Source of the DNA: Bacteroidales bacterium UBA1197
Lineage (GTDB): Bacteria; Bacteroidota; Bacteroidia; Bacteroidales; UBA932
Direction: 5' to 3'
DNA length: 23,179 bases
Assembly: GCA_002309995.1 (NCBI GenBank)
Contig: DBYB01000038.1
Location: 1 to 23,179 of the forward strand
How positions within the stretch are numbered: position 1 is the stretch's first letter; every line of letters begins with the position of its first letter. The notes under the pieces were generated by a model, which was not told the DNA's origin, did not search any database, and worked only from the letters and a program-made list of their open reading frames with translations. Positions 1-7,091 of this stretch are shown in pieces. Position numbers and translations under genes: made by a program.

Positions 1-1
1 T

Positions 2-253
2 TCACTTTTCGGTGGCAATTTACAGTCAGAGACGGTCGTCTGTCTGCGGGGCAGGCTGGTGGAGGAGTTTTATGATGACCTGGAGCGGATGTGTACAGAT
101 GCCATCGAACTGACACCAGACGGGCCCAACTATGTCCTCAACATCCCCGCTGGTCAGTGGCACACCGTCCGCGCCCTCGAATCCGGCACCGTGATTCTGG
201 AATGCAAAGATGGCAAGTATGAGCCATTGGAGGATGAGGATATCCTGAAATAG
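2..253 (+). CDS. WbuC-type cupin-fold protein, 3' part
   Basis: The reading frame is open from the window edge, so the true start lies upstream; the GTG at 59 is internal. Visible residues match the second half of WbuC-type small cupins: a VVCLRGRL strand followed by VEEFYDD, then IPAGQWHTV, the usual cupin stretch carrying a histidine, and a short acidic tail. WbuC-type cupins are found in O-antigen and capsule loci, where their catalytic role is unclear. This suggests the left edge is the end of a surface-polysaccharide locus (inference; no glycosyltransferase is in view). The next small gene starts 20 bases after the stop. Confidence 0.75.
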   Translation, partial: SLFGGNLQSETVVCLRGRLVEEFYDDLERMCTDAIELTPDGPNYVLNIPAGQWHTVRALESGTVILECKDGKYEPLEDEDILK

Positions 254-273
254 TGTTAAGACGTTTTGTCGGT

Positions 274-507
274 ATGACGCAAGACGAGCTGTGGCTAAAG
301 AAATACCATGAAGTGAAGTCCTTCATCGAAACCAATCACCGCAATCCTTCCCGCCACAACCCCGAAGAACGTTTCAAGTACTGCAACTGGCTCAAACATA
401 ACAAGAAACTCCTCAATGCCGGAGAGATGAAAGAAGACAGGGTGGAGTTGTTTAAGCAGTTGTTGGAGGTGGGGGAGAAGTATAGGCGTAAGAACCAATA
501 TGAATGA
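274..507 (+). CDS. Small helicase-associated (HA) domain protein
   Basis: This is a 77-aa protein from the ATG at 274; a GTG at 253 in the same frame would add seven residues but overlaps the preceding stop. The pattern is W-x3-Y-x2-V near the N-terminus, then N-x-P-S, an aromatic-rich CNWLKHNKK segment, EDRVELFKQLL, and a basic RRKNQYE end. This fits a single helicase-associated domain (PF03457-like), a small three-helix nucleic-acid-binding unit that occurs in tandem at the ends of some helicases and alone in Bacteroidales. No helicase is next to it. Its function is unknown and the family call rests on pattern only. Confidence 0.6.
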   Translation: MTQDELWLKKYHEVKSFIETNHRNPSRHNPEERFKYCNWLKHNKKLLNAGEMKEDRVELFKQLLEVGEKYRRKNQYE

Positions 508-602
508 TGCAATAGTATGACCATTATCCGGCGCGCCCTAAATGACAAGGGATTCACGGTACAGAATAAAAGTTACTCACTATTGCTGGTGCTACCTGTA
601 AT

Positions 603-610
603 TATTTTTG
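603..610 (+). promoter_or_regulatory. Candidate -7 element upstream of the HNH gene
   Basis: TATTTTTG matches the Bacteroidetes -7 consensus TAnnTTTG and sits 9 bases before the ATG at 620. The -33 match is poor: a TTG at 583 gives a spacer of only 17. If real, the in-frame TTG at 608 cannot be the start, which favours ATG 620 with a very short leader. Confidence 0.3.
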
Positions 611-619
611 TGGTATAGT

Positions 620-943
620 ATGATCCTGGATAGTAATAAGATAGAAGAAATCTGGGGTAAGGCAACAGAAGTCCCCGGATATGATTCTGCGCGTTGGCGG
701 CAAGATTTCGCAGGCGCATGGATTCAAAGAGACCAATATGGATTACCGACCGAGTTTGGCTGGGAGGTGTTTCATCTTGTGCCGGCAAGCCAGGGAGGCA
801 CCAATGATGTGGAGAATTTGTTGCCCATCCACAGGCTAAACAATCTCCGTCGGTCAAATGAGTATCCGATGTTCAAGACGGCCGTCACAGCCCAAGGGGA
901 CAAGAATGTAAGAGAGGAACGCATATGGCGAATCGAGCGATAA
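620..943 (+). CDS. HNH-endonuclease-like protein
   Basis: This is a 107-aa protein from ATG 620. It shows the core of a compact HNH family: DFAGAWIQ with YG, then GWEVFHLVPASQGG (the position of the first catalytic histidine and the GG turn), and NDVENLLPIHRLNN, where the conserved Asn-Leu, His and Asn residues of the beta-beta-alpha metal finger lie. No zinc-ribbon CxxC pairs are present. HNH domains cut DNA or RNA with one divalent metal. It overlaps the start of the AbiC-like gene by 19 bases, so the two are probably co-expressed. Defence against phage is plausible. The catalytic assignment is by motif only. Confidence 0.65.
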   Translation: MILDSNKIEEIWGKATEVPGYDSARWRQDFAGAWIQRDQYGLPTEFGWEVFHLVPASQGGTNDVENLLPIHRLNNLRRSNEYPMFKTAVTAQGDKNVREERIWRIER

Positions 944-2223
944 AGAGCGCACCTCAGATTACACCTGTATCGGAGGCTACATACGAAGCAAAAACGGAGA
1001 AGAAGAAATCATGGAATAGGTTTATCGTCATCGCTGCTTTTTCCGGTGTTGCTATAATAGCTTGCTTCGTTATGTTTTTATGGAAGCAAGTTGGCTGGTT
1101 CGACTGGAAAGCGTCCGTCAACAATGAACTGTTGGGGACGCTGGGTGATTTCGTGGGTGGTATCCTGGGTACTCTGATTGCCATCTATTCCATTGCCATG
1201 CTGGTCAAGACGCTCAATGCGCAGATTGATTCTAACGCCAACATGAAGGTTACCAACGACAATGTTATCAAAACCAATAACGCGCAAATAAAGCTAGATA
1301 CGCAGCAGTTGTTTGACAATAAGTTCCAGGTATTCTTTGATCAGTACAAGGACACGATTTCGGCTTATGTAGCAGATAAAGGTTTGAACGGACGGCAAGC
1401 CCTGGAGGCTATTGTTGCCTCGTTTGTTGCAACGCCTTTTAACAATAAGCTGGTGTATAAGAAGCGGGTGAAGGCTTCGGTCCGGGAATTTGAAGCTTTC
1501 TATGCAGAGAACCGTGAGCAATTGGCTGTTCATTTCCGTGAGCTCTACCAGTTGATGCGTCTTGTCGCGGAAAGTGATATTGACGAGGAAGACCGTGTGT
1601 TATACGCCAAATGTATCCGTGGCCAATTAAGTGATGGAGAGTTGGTAATTCTTAGGTATAATTGCCTAACGGACAACGGCATTGCTATGAGAAGGTTTGT
1701 TAATCACTTCAACCTCCTTAAGCACCTACCGCTGATGAGCCTGTTTGAATTCCGGACGTGGGCTGACATGCTCCCAGACAAGCACATGCGTTCGGCTTTG
1801 GATTCGGCCTTCATAACGCTCCGAAAGATCATGAAGGAGGGGAACTATTCTGATGAAGCGGTTACTCTCCAAGACCTGGAACTCTCAAGTCGTTACGTGA
1901 TAAAGATGAGTTATGATGAAGGTCACACCTGCATGATATTCAGACTCGAAGAGGATAAACAACATAAAGGAGCAGCTGGCGTAAAACGCCCTTATGCAGA
2001 GAAGGCCCTGGATGCAATCGGCACAGATGAGATACCGGAACTGTTCTACTCATTCCTCCACGAAAGTTTCATCACCGGTAACTTTGGCCTCTACGGTAAC
2101 CCGGCTAACTGTGTACATTCCCCCATAGTCGTTGTTGATAATCCCAATACCTTCATATTCGAAATCGAAGTCAAAGGACCACGCAAACTCGTTCTCTCCG
2201 AAAACCAGATGTACCCGGCGTAA
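925..2223 (+). CDS. AbiC-like putative phage abortive infection membrane protein
   Basis: 432 aa. A basic N-terminal tail is followed by two predicted membrane helices at about residues 33-53 and 76-94; the second begins GTLGDFVGGILGT. After them comes TLNAQ and a charged helix leading to TQQLFDNKFQVFFDQYKD. This order (two TM helices, a GDFxGG loop, then a Q-x-F-x-FF helix) is typical of the putative AbiC family of abortive-infection proteins, whose C-terminal part is cytoplasmic. AbiC was first described in Lactococcus and its mechanism is not well known. The ATG lies inside the HNH gene, suggesting coupled translation. The gene converges with the adenine methylase with 31 bases between them. 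Confidence 0.6.
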   Translation: MANRAIKSAPQITPVSEATYEAKTEKKKSWNRFIVIAAFSGVAIIACFVMFLWKQVGWFDWKASVNNELLGTLGDFVGGILGTLIAIYSIAMLVKTLNAQIDSNANMKVTNDNVIKTNNAQIKLDTQQLFDNKFQVFFDQYKDTISAYVADKGLNGRQALEAIVASFVATPFNNKLVYKKRVKASVREFEAFYAENREQLAVHFRELYQLMRLVAESDIDEEDRVLYAKCIRGQLSDGELVILRYNCLTDNGIAMRRFVNHFNLLKHLPLMSLFEFRTWADMLPDKHMRSALDSAFITLRKIMKEGNYSDEAVTLQDLELSSRYVIKMSYDEGHTCMIFRLEEDKQHKGAAGVKRPYAEKALDAIGTDEIPELFYSFLHESFITGNFGLYGNPANCVHSPIVVVDNPNTFIFEIEVKGPRKLVLSENQMYPA

Positions 2224-2254
2224 TGGCTCGCTTTGATTCACTTTTCTGAGTTGG

Positions 2255-3109
2255 TTATTGCAACCACTCAATCTGGATGGCATTTGAGAATACAAAGAAC
2301 TCATTGGTCTTCCGCTTTTGCTGCAGGAAGTAGCTAAGTTCGTGCTGGGTGGTGCGGAAGCCGTCGTATAGTTGATGTATTTCCTCAACATCATCGTAGG
2401 AAATCATCCATTTCAAATTTCTTATGCCGGCCATCAGGTCACGGAGGTTTTCGTGGTCCTGGTGGTCGTAAGCGTTCAGGTACAAGGAACTGCCGTTCTT
2501 GTAGTAGGGCGGATCTAGGTACATGAATGACTGCGGTTCCGACAGCCTGTCGATGTTCTGCTGAATGAAGGCCAGAGTGTCTTCATTGTGCATCTCGATA
2601 TCGTTTGCCCTTGTGGCAATCCGCTCTATCTTTTGGGCAAGGTTTGCCTTGTTGAATCGGCAATCCATCTTATACTTTCCGGTCTGGTCGGCTCCGCCGA
2701 TTGGGCCGGCTTTCGTTATGATACCCGAACGATTCGTGCGATTCAGGAAGAAGGTGGCAAAGCCGATTTCAAGGGGCGAGCGGTTGCCATCATTTTGTCC
2801 CTCTTCATAGACGGCACGCAGCTGATGCCAGGAATCCATATTAACAGGCGTATCCCACATTAAGCGCAGGAAATCGTCTGTATGATGTAAAATAGAATCC
2901 CAAAAGTTGAAGATGTGAGTATCGGCATCATTTAGCACAATACGCTCTACATGCCCGCCCAGCAGCAGATCCAGCGCCGCCCCGGCCCCGCCCGCATACA
3001 GTTCAAAGTACGTACATCCTTCCCCCACATTCCTCTCAATCAGCCCACGCAGGAACCCGGCAAGGTTAGCCTTGCCTCCCGGATACCTCAATGGACTCTT
3101 TGTGACCAT
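2255..3109 (-). CDS. DNA adenine methylase, D12 class (Dam/DpnM-like)
   Basis: 284 aa. It transfers a methyl group from S-adenosylmethionine to N6 of adenine in a short DNA target. The signature parts are all visible in alpha-class order: LRYPGGKAN at residues 7-15, the SAM-binding FELYAGGAGAAL at about 35-48, NRTNRSGI and KYKMDCRFNK in the target-recognition region, and the catalytic DPPY at 199-202 followed by YKNGSSLY. The length is normal for the family, so it should be active. It follows the 521-aa unknown protein on the same strand with 78 bases between them. It could be an orphan methylase or the modification half of an unrecognised restriction or defence pair. The recognition sequence cannot be read from the protein. 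Confidence 0.9.
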   Translation of the reverse strand: MVTKSPLRYPGGKANLAGFLRGLIERNVGEGCTYFELYAGGAGAALDLLLGGHVERIVLNDADTHIFNFWDSILHHTDDFLRLMWDTPVNMDSWHQLRAVYEEGQNDGNRSPLEIGFATFFLNRTNRSGIITKAGPIGGADQTGKYKMDCRFNKANLAQKIERIATRANDIEMHNEDTLAFIQQNIDRLSEPQSFMYLDPPYYKNGSSLYLNAYDHQDHENLRDLMAGIRNLKWMISYDDVEEIHQLYDGFRTTQHELSYFLQQKRKTNEFFVFSNAIQIEWLQ

Positions 3110-3146
3110 ACCTTAACTGGTGTTTAATATGCTGAGCCCTAATTAC

Positions 3147-3169
3147 TTGCGGACTCGTCCGCAAAGTTA
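3147..3169 (-). promoter_or_regulatory. Hairpin and -7 element upstream of the adenine methylase
   Basis: Perfect arms TTGCGGAC (3147-3154) and GTCCGCAA (3157-3164) overlap a minus-strand TAACTTTG (3169-3162), an exact match to the Bacteroidetes -7 consensus, about 50 bases upstream of the methylase ATG. I see no good -33 match at the right distance. An operator overlapping the promoter, or an attenuator for the upstream gene, would both fit. Confidence 0.4.
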
Positions 3170-3187
3170 CGAAAAAAACACGACAAT

Positions 3188-4753
3188 TTAGGGCTTATGT
3201 CTGGACTTGGTCCTCAAATTAATCACGTCGTGTTCCATGGTGTCCAAGGTTTGCAATGCAGAGTTGCGTGCATCGTCATCCTTAATCTTCCCCATCAAAT
3301 CCCTGAATTGCTGGAATTGATCACGGATGCGTTGATCGGATCGCTGCTCCTCCAATTGATTGAAAGCTCCTGCAAAAAGGGTTACGAAGCGAATGATGCT
3401 GGTGGTGAGATTCCGTATCTCGATGACTTTTGCGAGTGCTTCCGGAACACTGATGGAGAGCAAGTTGTCGTAGGTTTGCACCAACCAGAGTTGCTTCTTT
3501 GAGCGATAATGGACAAACGAGCAGCGACGTCTTGAGCGCTGAAGACCATATCTCTTTATCAAGGATTTCGTCTCTTCTTTTAGTGCTGAATAACGCTCTT
3601 GGACTGCAGCCGGCAAATCTATGACAATACTGTCAAGCATTTGAAAAAGAGACTCCTGCTTTGATGCTTCCGTGAAGCCGACAATTTTGTCTAGTGCTTC
3701 ATAAGCGGCAACATCCAATCGCTTCAAGTGCATTCGACTCTCCCAAAACGATGTAGAATCTGTCAGGGCTATAGCTGCTGCGTGCGCGTCGTTTGTCATA
3801 AAAGCCAGTACACCGACGGCATTTAATGTCTTTTGGTAACTCTGCAGAGCAAAGTCTTCCTTGATATTGGGCGCATATTTTTCGGCAATATCACATAAGG
3901 CCTTATACTTCCGACAAAGGAAGATGCTTGTATCCAATTGTTTCTCTGTTTCGCCGTAAGTGGACTGTATAGCATTGACCAAGTTCTGATTCAGAAGCCT
4001 TTTTTCGATACACCACCTGATTTCTGTGCCAGAGGTAGTTGGCGGGATGCCATTGGATTCTGAAGGCGTGACTGGCGTGCCGGTCTTCCAGCGGGATGCT
4101 ATCTCTGCGAATATCTTTGAGAGGATAAACGATAGCCTCTCGGAGATGTAGAGGTATTGATTCCAATCTCGGCAAACAAGTTCTTCATCGTCCAGTGATG
4201 TGAAAAAAGAGGCGGTCGCAAGAGTATCCCAATCGTAATGGCTGGCGAAATCCCTTGCATCCTTGTTAATGACATCTGATTTAAGCCTTTCTACACCTGC
4301 AGATATTTCTTCGAGTTCAGTGGAGAACGAAGACAGGTCAATGGTTGATGTCAGTTTGCCCCAGAGAGCATTTCGCTGGTCTTTCCCGAATCCGAACAAA
4401 GCTTTTGTCGCTTCGGAAAAGACGCGGTAGCACTGAAGAAGGAGCGTTCGCCGATAAAGATTATCCGAACGTCTTGTGAAATCAGCATGGAAAATGGCCG
4501 CATTATCCAACTCTGCCAGATAATAGGTAATGGCTACCTCATATACAATCTTCAAATTCAGCAGGTACGGGTTGTCTGCGAGAAGAGGATCCTTGAGCAA
4601 TTCGAGGCATGATTTATAAACGGGCATCGAATTCTCAAGCGTTTGCCCCATCAAACAGATATGCGCATTAAAGTTATCTCGCAGTTTTGCGATACTCTCC
4701 GGCGATGCCTCCCTTCTTGGAGTCTGACATTGACTGCTTCTAATCTCATCCAT
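3188..4753 (-). CDS. Hypothetical alpha-helical protein, 521 aa
   Basis: I do not recognise a family. The ATG at 4753 is preferred; the frame extends to a TTG at 4780. The protein appears almost entirely helical, with no signal peptide and no clear membrane helix. A low-complexity Thr/Pro/Ser stretch near residue 240 looks like a linker between two helical halves. An Arg-rich RSRRRCSFVHYRSKK segment lies in the second half; the spacing of an Arg and His there faintly recalls HEPN RNases but the context is wrong. No PD-(D/E)xK, HNH or Walker motif is visible. Its position just upstream of the adenine methylase, beside HNH and AbiC-like genes, makes a defence role the best guess. Confidence 0.7.
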   Translation of the reverse strand: MDEIRSSQCQTPRREASPESIAKLRDNFNAHICLMGQTLENSMPVYKSCLELLKDPLLADNPYLLNLKIVYEVAITYYLAELDNAAIFHADFTRRSDNLYRRTLLLQCYRVFSEATKALFGFGKDQRNALWGKLTSTIDLSSFSTELEEISAGVERLKSDVINKDARDFASHYDWDTLATASFFTSLDDEELVCRDWNQYLYISERLSFILSKIFAEIASRWKTGTPVTPSESNGIPPTTSGTEIRWCIEKRLLNQNLVNAIQSTYGETEKQLDTSIFLCRKYKALCDIAEKYAPNIKEDFALQSYQKTLNAVGVLAFMTNDAHAAAIALTDSTSFWESRMHLKRLDVAAYEALDKIVGFTEASKQESLFQMLDSIVIDLPAAVQERYSALKEETKSLIKRYGLQRSRRRCSFVHYRSKKQLWLVQTYDNLLSISVPEALAKVIEIRNLTTSIIRFVTLFAGAFNQLEEQRSDQRIRDQFQQFRDLMGKIKDDDARNSALQTLDTMEHDVINLRTKSRHKP

Positions 4754-4800
4754 AAGACGAAGGTACGCATTTATTCTCAACTATCCCACTGATTTGCGGC

Positions 4801-4974
4801 CTATGATAGTGGCGGAAGTTCTGGAAGATCCGGAAAGATGACGTTGAGAAATCCCCAGATGATTTCAATTATCCCCATGATCTCAAAATAGTCAGGGCGA
4901 AGCATAAAGCGAAGAGCCGTGTTCAGCATCCATACTAAGGCGCGACGAACGGGATTCTGTATGTTCTTTTTCAT
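4801..4974 (-). CDS. Small hypothetical protein, 57 aa
   Basis: The ORF runs from ATG at 4974 to TAG at 4801. The product starts MKKNIQNPVRRALVWM, is basic at the N-terminus, has a hydrophobic helix (FEIMGIIEIIWGFLNVIF at about 33-50) and a proline-rich end. That is the look of a small membrane-associated or amphipathic protein. It lies 47 bases upstream of the 521-aa gene on the same strand, so it could be the first gene of that operon. I recognise no family. A 70-aa plus-strand ORF covers part of the same DNA and looks less protein-like. Confidence 0.4.
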   Translation of the reverse strand: MKKNIQNPVRRALVWMLNTALRFMLRPDYFEIMGIIEIIWGFLNVIFPDLPELPPLS

Positions 4975-5483
4975 AGCAATGAGTTTTGTGCCTTTTCAGG
5001 CGTTTAAAACGAATAGCCTGATAGCGTTCGTTTTGTTTGAACTCATTGTCGCTGCGCCTTCAAAGATCGGCGGTTTCGTTCAGACTAATGGTCTATCTTT
5101 CCCAAATGCTCGCATCCGCTCGCAAAAATAAGTGAGACTTTTCATCCCACCATTTTATCTATTACTCTTCGTGCATTATTCTGACGCGCGGAAAAAAGCG
5201 GTCAGCCTTCGGCTGGTATATGCCCACCCGGCGCCCGTGGCGCCTTCCCACCCATAATGGAAAAGCGGTCAAGCCCTCTTTGCACTGCTGTCCGGAGCAG
5301 GCGTCGCCATGCGCGCCACCTGCACCTCCCATCAGCACAAAGAAGGCTTGGTTCCGGCCACTGCCGCACCATGCGCGGCTGTGACCTCCACTTTGTCCCC
5401 TCCCAGCCTCCCCAGGGAGGTGCAATGAACGCCCGGGCTGCGTCGGTGCTTCGAACGACCGTCAGTGCTGGAAATCCGGGACA

Positions 5484-5565
5484 TAACATAACGCACTATT
5501 GTGTAACAGGTCGGGGCTGCAAGCCCCGCCTGTTTTCGCTTCGCACACAACAGGACGTTATGTTA
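5484..5565. repeat. Three-layer inverted repeat (82-bp cruciform)
   Basis: Nested perfect arms are TAACATAACG (5484-5493) with CGTTATGTTA (5556-5565); TTGTGT (5499-5504) with ACACAA (5545-5550); AACAGG (5505-5510) with CCTGTT (5529-5534); and CGGGGCT (5512-5518) with AGCCCCG (5522-5528) around a GCA loop. The size and layered imperfect folding recall folded integron attC sites, and GTTAAGT at 5562 fits the R' consensus, but the opposite box ACATAAC does not fit RYYYAAC. No integron integrase is present. Confidence 0.6.
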
Positions 5566-5635
5566 AGTGCCTCCGTCAGGGCTTCGTTGTACCATTTTCC
5601 GTATGCTCCGCCCGGTCGTAGTCGGCGGCAGGCAA

Positions 5636-5714
5636 GGAGTTTTGCTCCAGGACCATCCCCGGCCCTGGCCCGTCGCAAAACTCCGCACCTTGCGGGTCCC
5701 CGCCCGCAAGGTGC
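5636..5714. repeat. Two abutting perfect stems
   Basis: GGAGTTTTGC (5636-5645) pairs with GCAAAACTCC (5675-5684), and the very next base begins a second perfect stem, GCACCTTGCGGG (5685-5696) with CCCGCAAGGTGC (5703-5714) around a TCCCCG loop. Stems that abut without a gap can stack coaxially, which favours a folded RNA or single-strand structure over chance palindromes. Confidence 0.6.
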
Positions 5715-6384
5715 AGCACCGCGGGAACGTCGGTGAGTTGCGAGAGATAGTGGCCCGCCTCGGGCATTAAGTGCTGGTTCTGGCAGCCAGCCGCCTCCGG
5801 CACTCCCGTTCCGGCCGCAAGCGTGCGGCCTCCACTCCCGTGCTGGGTCGTTCCGCCATCAAAAGCCGTGTGCCCGGCAGAGCCAGTCACACCGCTTTTG
5901 CTGTCTCCACTCCTCGGTAAGCCGCCTTTTTGGCGGCTTGGTTTATACCCCGGCTGCAACTCCTCCAGCCTCTGCAAGCTGTCGCTCACGCGCCACTTGC
6001 AGAAGCTTCCGGGCGCCGGGGAGGCAGCCCTTCGCTTTGCTTCGGGCTGCTGGCGCAGACATTGTCGGTTTGTGCGGTGGCCAAACCGCCAAAGACTGCG
6101 CCGGTTTCGCCCGCATCGGCGTTGTGGTTTTGTGTCTTTGTTCGTGGGGTAGTGCCTGTTCGCGATGGGCGTTGTGCTCCGCTTCTGCGTTGGTGCGCGC
6201 TCACTCTTTCGGGCCGTTCCGGCCCGGGCCCCGGAGGCCGTCTGCCTTCCCACTTTTCTGGCGGTCTTTGCCGGGGTCTGGGAGCCTGAGGTCTCCCAGC
6301 CCTTGCGCCGTCAAAGCCCGTCAGCGGCTCACGCTGCAGACCGCCTCCGGGGCCAGCGCTCCACTCGCTTCGCTCGTTCCGCGT

Positions 6385-6469
6385 CCTTGGTCACTGGCAG
6401 ACTCACAGCCGCCACCGCACAATCCCTCGCCCACGATGCCGGCAGCTGTGAGACTGCCAGCAACCAAGG
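6385..6469. repeat. Long stem, 21 pairs, 35-nt loop
   Basis: CCTTGG (6385-6390) pairs with CCAAGG (6464-6469), CTGGCAG (6394-6400) with CTGCCAG (6454-6460), and CTCACAGC (6402-6409) with GCTGTGAG (6445-6452). Only one 3x3 internal loop and one A-A mismatch interrupt the helix. It lies near the right limit of the structured region. Confidence 0.6.
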
Positions 6470-6619
6470 CTTACTTTGATACTTACGCTCTGGCGGCGGT
6501 GCGGATGCGGGCGGAGTACCATGCTCGAAGGCCAGTACCCGGGGTAAATATATATACACTTTTGCAGCGGCGCACGGCGCCGCAGTTGTCGTTTATGGAA
6601 GTGTGGTCGTCGGTGTGAA

Positions 6620-6645
6620 GATTGCCGGTCAAGCCGGCAATGACG
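6620..6645 (-). repeat. Dispersed palindromic repeat, copy 1
   Basis: GATTGCCGGTCAAGCC continuing GGCAATGACG. Arms TTGCCGG and CCGGCAA enclose TCAAG. Orientation is given by the direction in which the unit reads CGTCAT first. Intergenic, just left of the island. Confidence 0.85.
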
Positions 6646-6653
6646 GGCTGGTT

Positions 6654-6682
6654 GAGATGCACGATCGGGTCGGGCATGACGG
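6654..6682 (-). repeat. Dispersed palindromic repeat, copy 2 (diverged)
   Basis: The unit starts GAGATGC and ends GGGCATGACGG, with centre GATCGGGTC. It differs at two positions from the reverse complement of the copy at 18330, one of which breaks a stem pair. Intergenic, eight bases from copy 1. Confidence 0.75.
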
Positions 6683-6726
6683 GTTGGTAAATCTTTTAAA
6701 ATAGTGCGTAATTACTTGAAAATAAA

Positions 6727-6758
6727 TTTGTTATTCTCGTAGATTTTTCGTAACTTGT
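6727..6758 (+). promoter_or_regulatory. Promoter for the left-arm plus-strand genes
   Basis: TTTG (6727-6730), a 20-base spacer, then TAACTTGT (6751-6758). The -33 element and spacer fit the Bacteroidetes consensus, and the -7 element matches except for its last two bases. The first gene starts 28 bases downstream at 6786. The three plus-strand genes to 10120 are separated by 11-12 bases, so this could drive all of them. Confidence 0.5.
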
Positions 6759-6785
6759 ATACTGAAAGATAAAGATGTTGATGTT

Positions 6786-7079
6786 ATGGACACGAGTAAA
6801 AAAGAGAGATTGGCGCGCTTGTCGGAGTTGAACAAGCGGGCGCTTGGTGTTAGTTCGTTCGAGGCTCCGGAGGCTGGGTCTGAAACGGTAGTTGGTCGCA
6901 TGGTGGAGGCGAATCGGGATTTGCTTCTGGCAATTAGGGAGAAGAAGGGGTACATCTGCCGGGCGGTGGCCATTCGGAATCGTAATTGGTGCGGCTCTGG
7001 TGTTGACTTTATATGCTCCTACCCAAAAGTACAAGAGGTGTCCCTCTCCGGTCCCTACCCTATAAGTGTTAACCCTTAA
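6786..7079 (+). CDS. Hypothetical protein, 97 aa, first gene of left arm
   Basis: No family recognised. The first 65 residues look like a genuine soluble protein: a charged helix (KKERLARLSELNKRAL), an acidic Pro/Gly/Ser linker, then a second helix (VGRMVEANRDLLLAIREKK). The remainder contains two cysteines and a Ser/Pro-rich tail with less convincing composition, so the true end could differ if there is a frameshift. It begins 28 bases after a good promoter and ends 12 bases before the next gene, which supports co-transcription with the 238- and 766-aa genes. It might be a small regulator of that operon, but no HTH signature is clear. Confidence 0.45.
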   Translation: MDTSKKERLARLSELNKRALGVSSFEAPEAGSETVVGRMVEANRDLLLAIREKKGYICRAVAIRNRNWCGSGVDFICSYPKVQEVSLSGPYPISVNP

Positions 7080-7091
7080 CCCTCAACTGCT

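Larger units (their letters stand above)
5160..6700. other. Gene-poor GC-rich region dense in perfect hairpins
   Basis: About 1.5 kb with no credible gene. ORFs of over 200 codons are open on both strands, but their products are rich in Arg, Pro, Ser and Ala without any domain pattern, as expected of GC-rich DNA with few stop codons. Simple perfect stems recur throughout: 5753-5765, 5813-5830, 5919-5939 (AAGCCGCC, T5 loop, GGCGGCTT) and 6013-6056, plus the larger structures listed separately. The base composition differs sharply from the AT-richer flanks at 4980-5160 and 6690-6790. It could be a large structured RNA, a transfer or processing region of a mobile element, or a decayed element. 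Confidence 0.5.

Noticed and set aside
3188..4753. HEPN RNase assignment for the 521-aa protein
   Set aside because: An Arg and His are spaced suitably in an Arg-rich segment, but the surrounding residues do not form a helix of the HEPN type and other HEPN features are missing.
4919..5131. 70-codon plus-strand ORF
   Set aside because: Overlaps the more protein-like 57-aa minus-strand ORF, has no promoter in view and no recognisable features.
5576..6618. Overlapping ORFs of 225 and 226 codons on opposite strands in the GC-rich region
   Set aside because: Both are open because stop codons are rare there; their products have no domain pattern, and they run through multiple perfect stems. Neither has a credible start context.
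5160..6700. Group II intron, retron or diversity-generating retroelement
   Set aside because: No reverse transcriptase is encoded anywhere in the window, and I could not identify a domain V-type hairpin with confidence.
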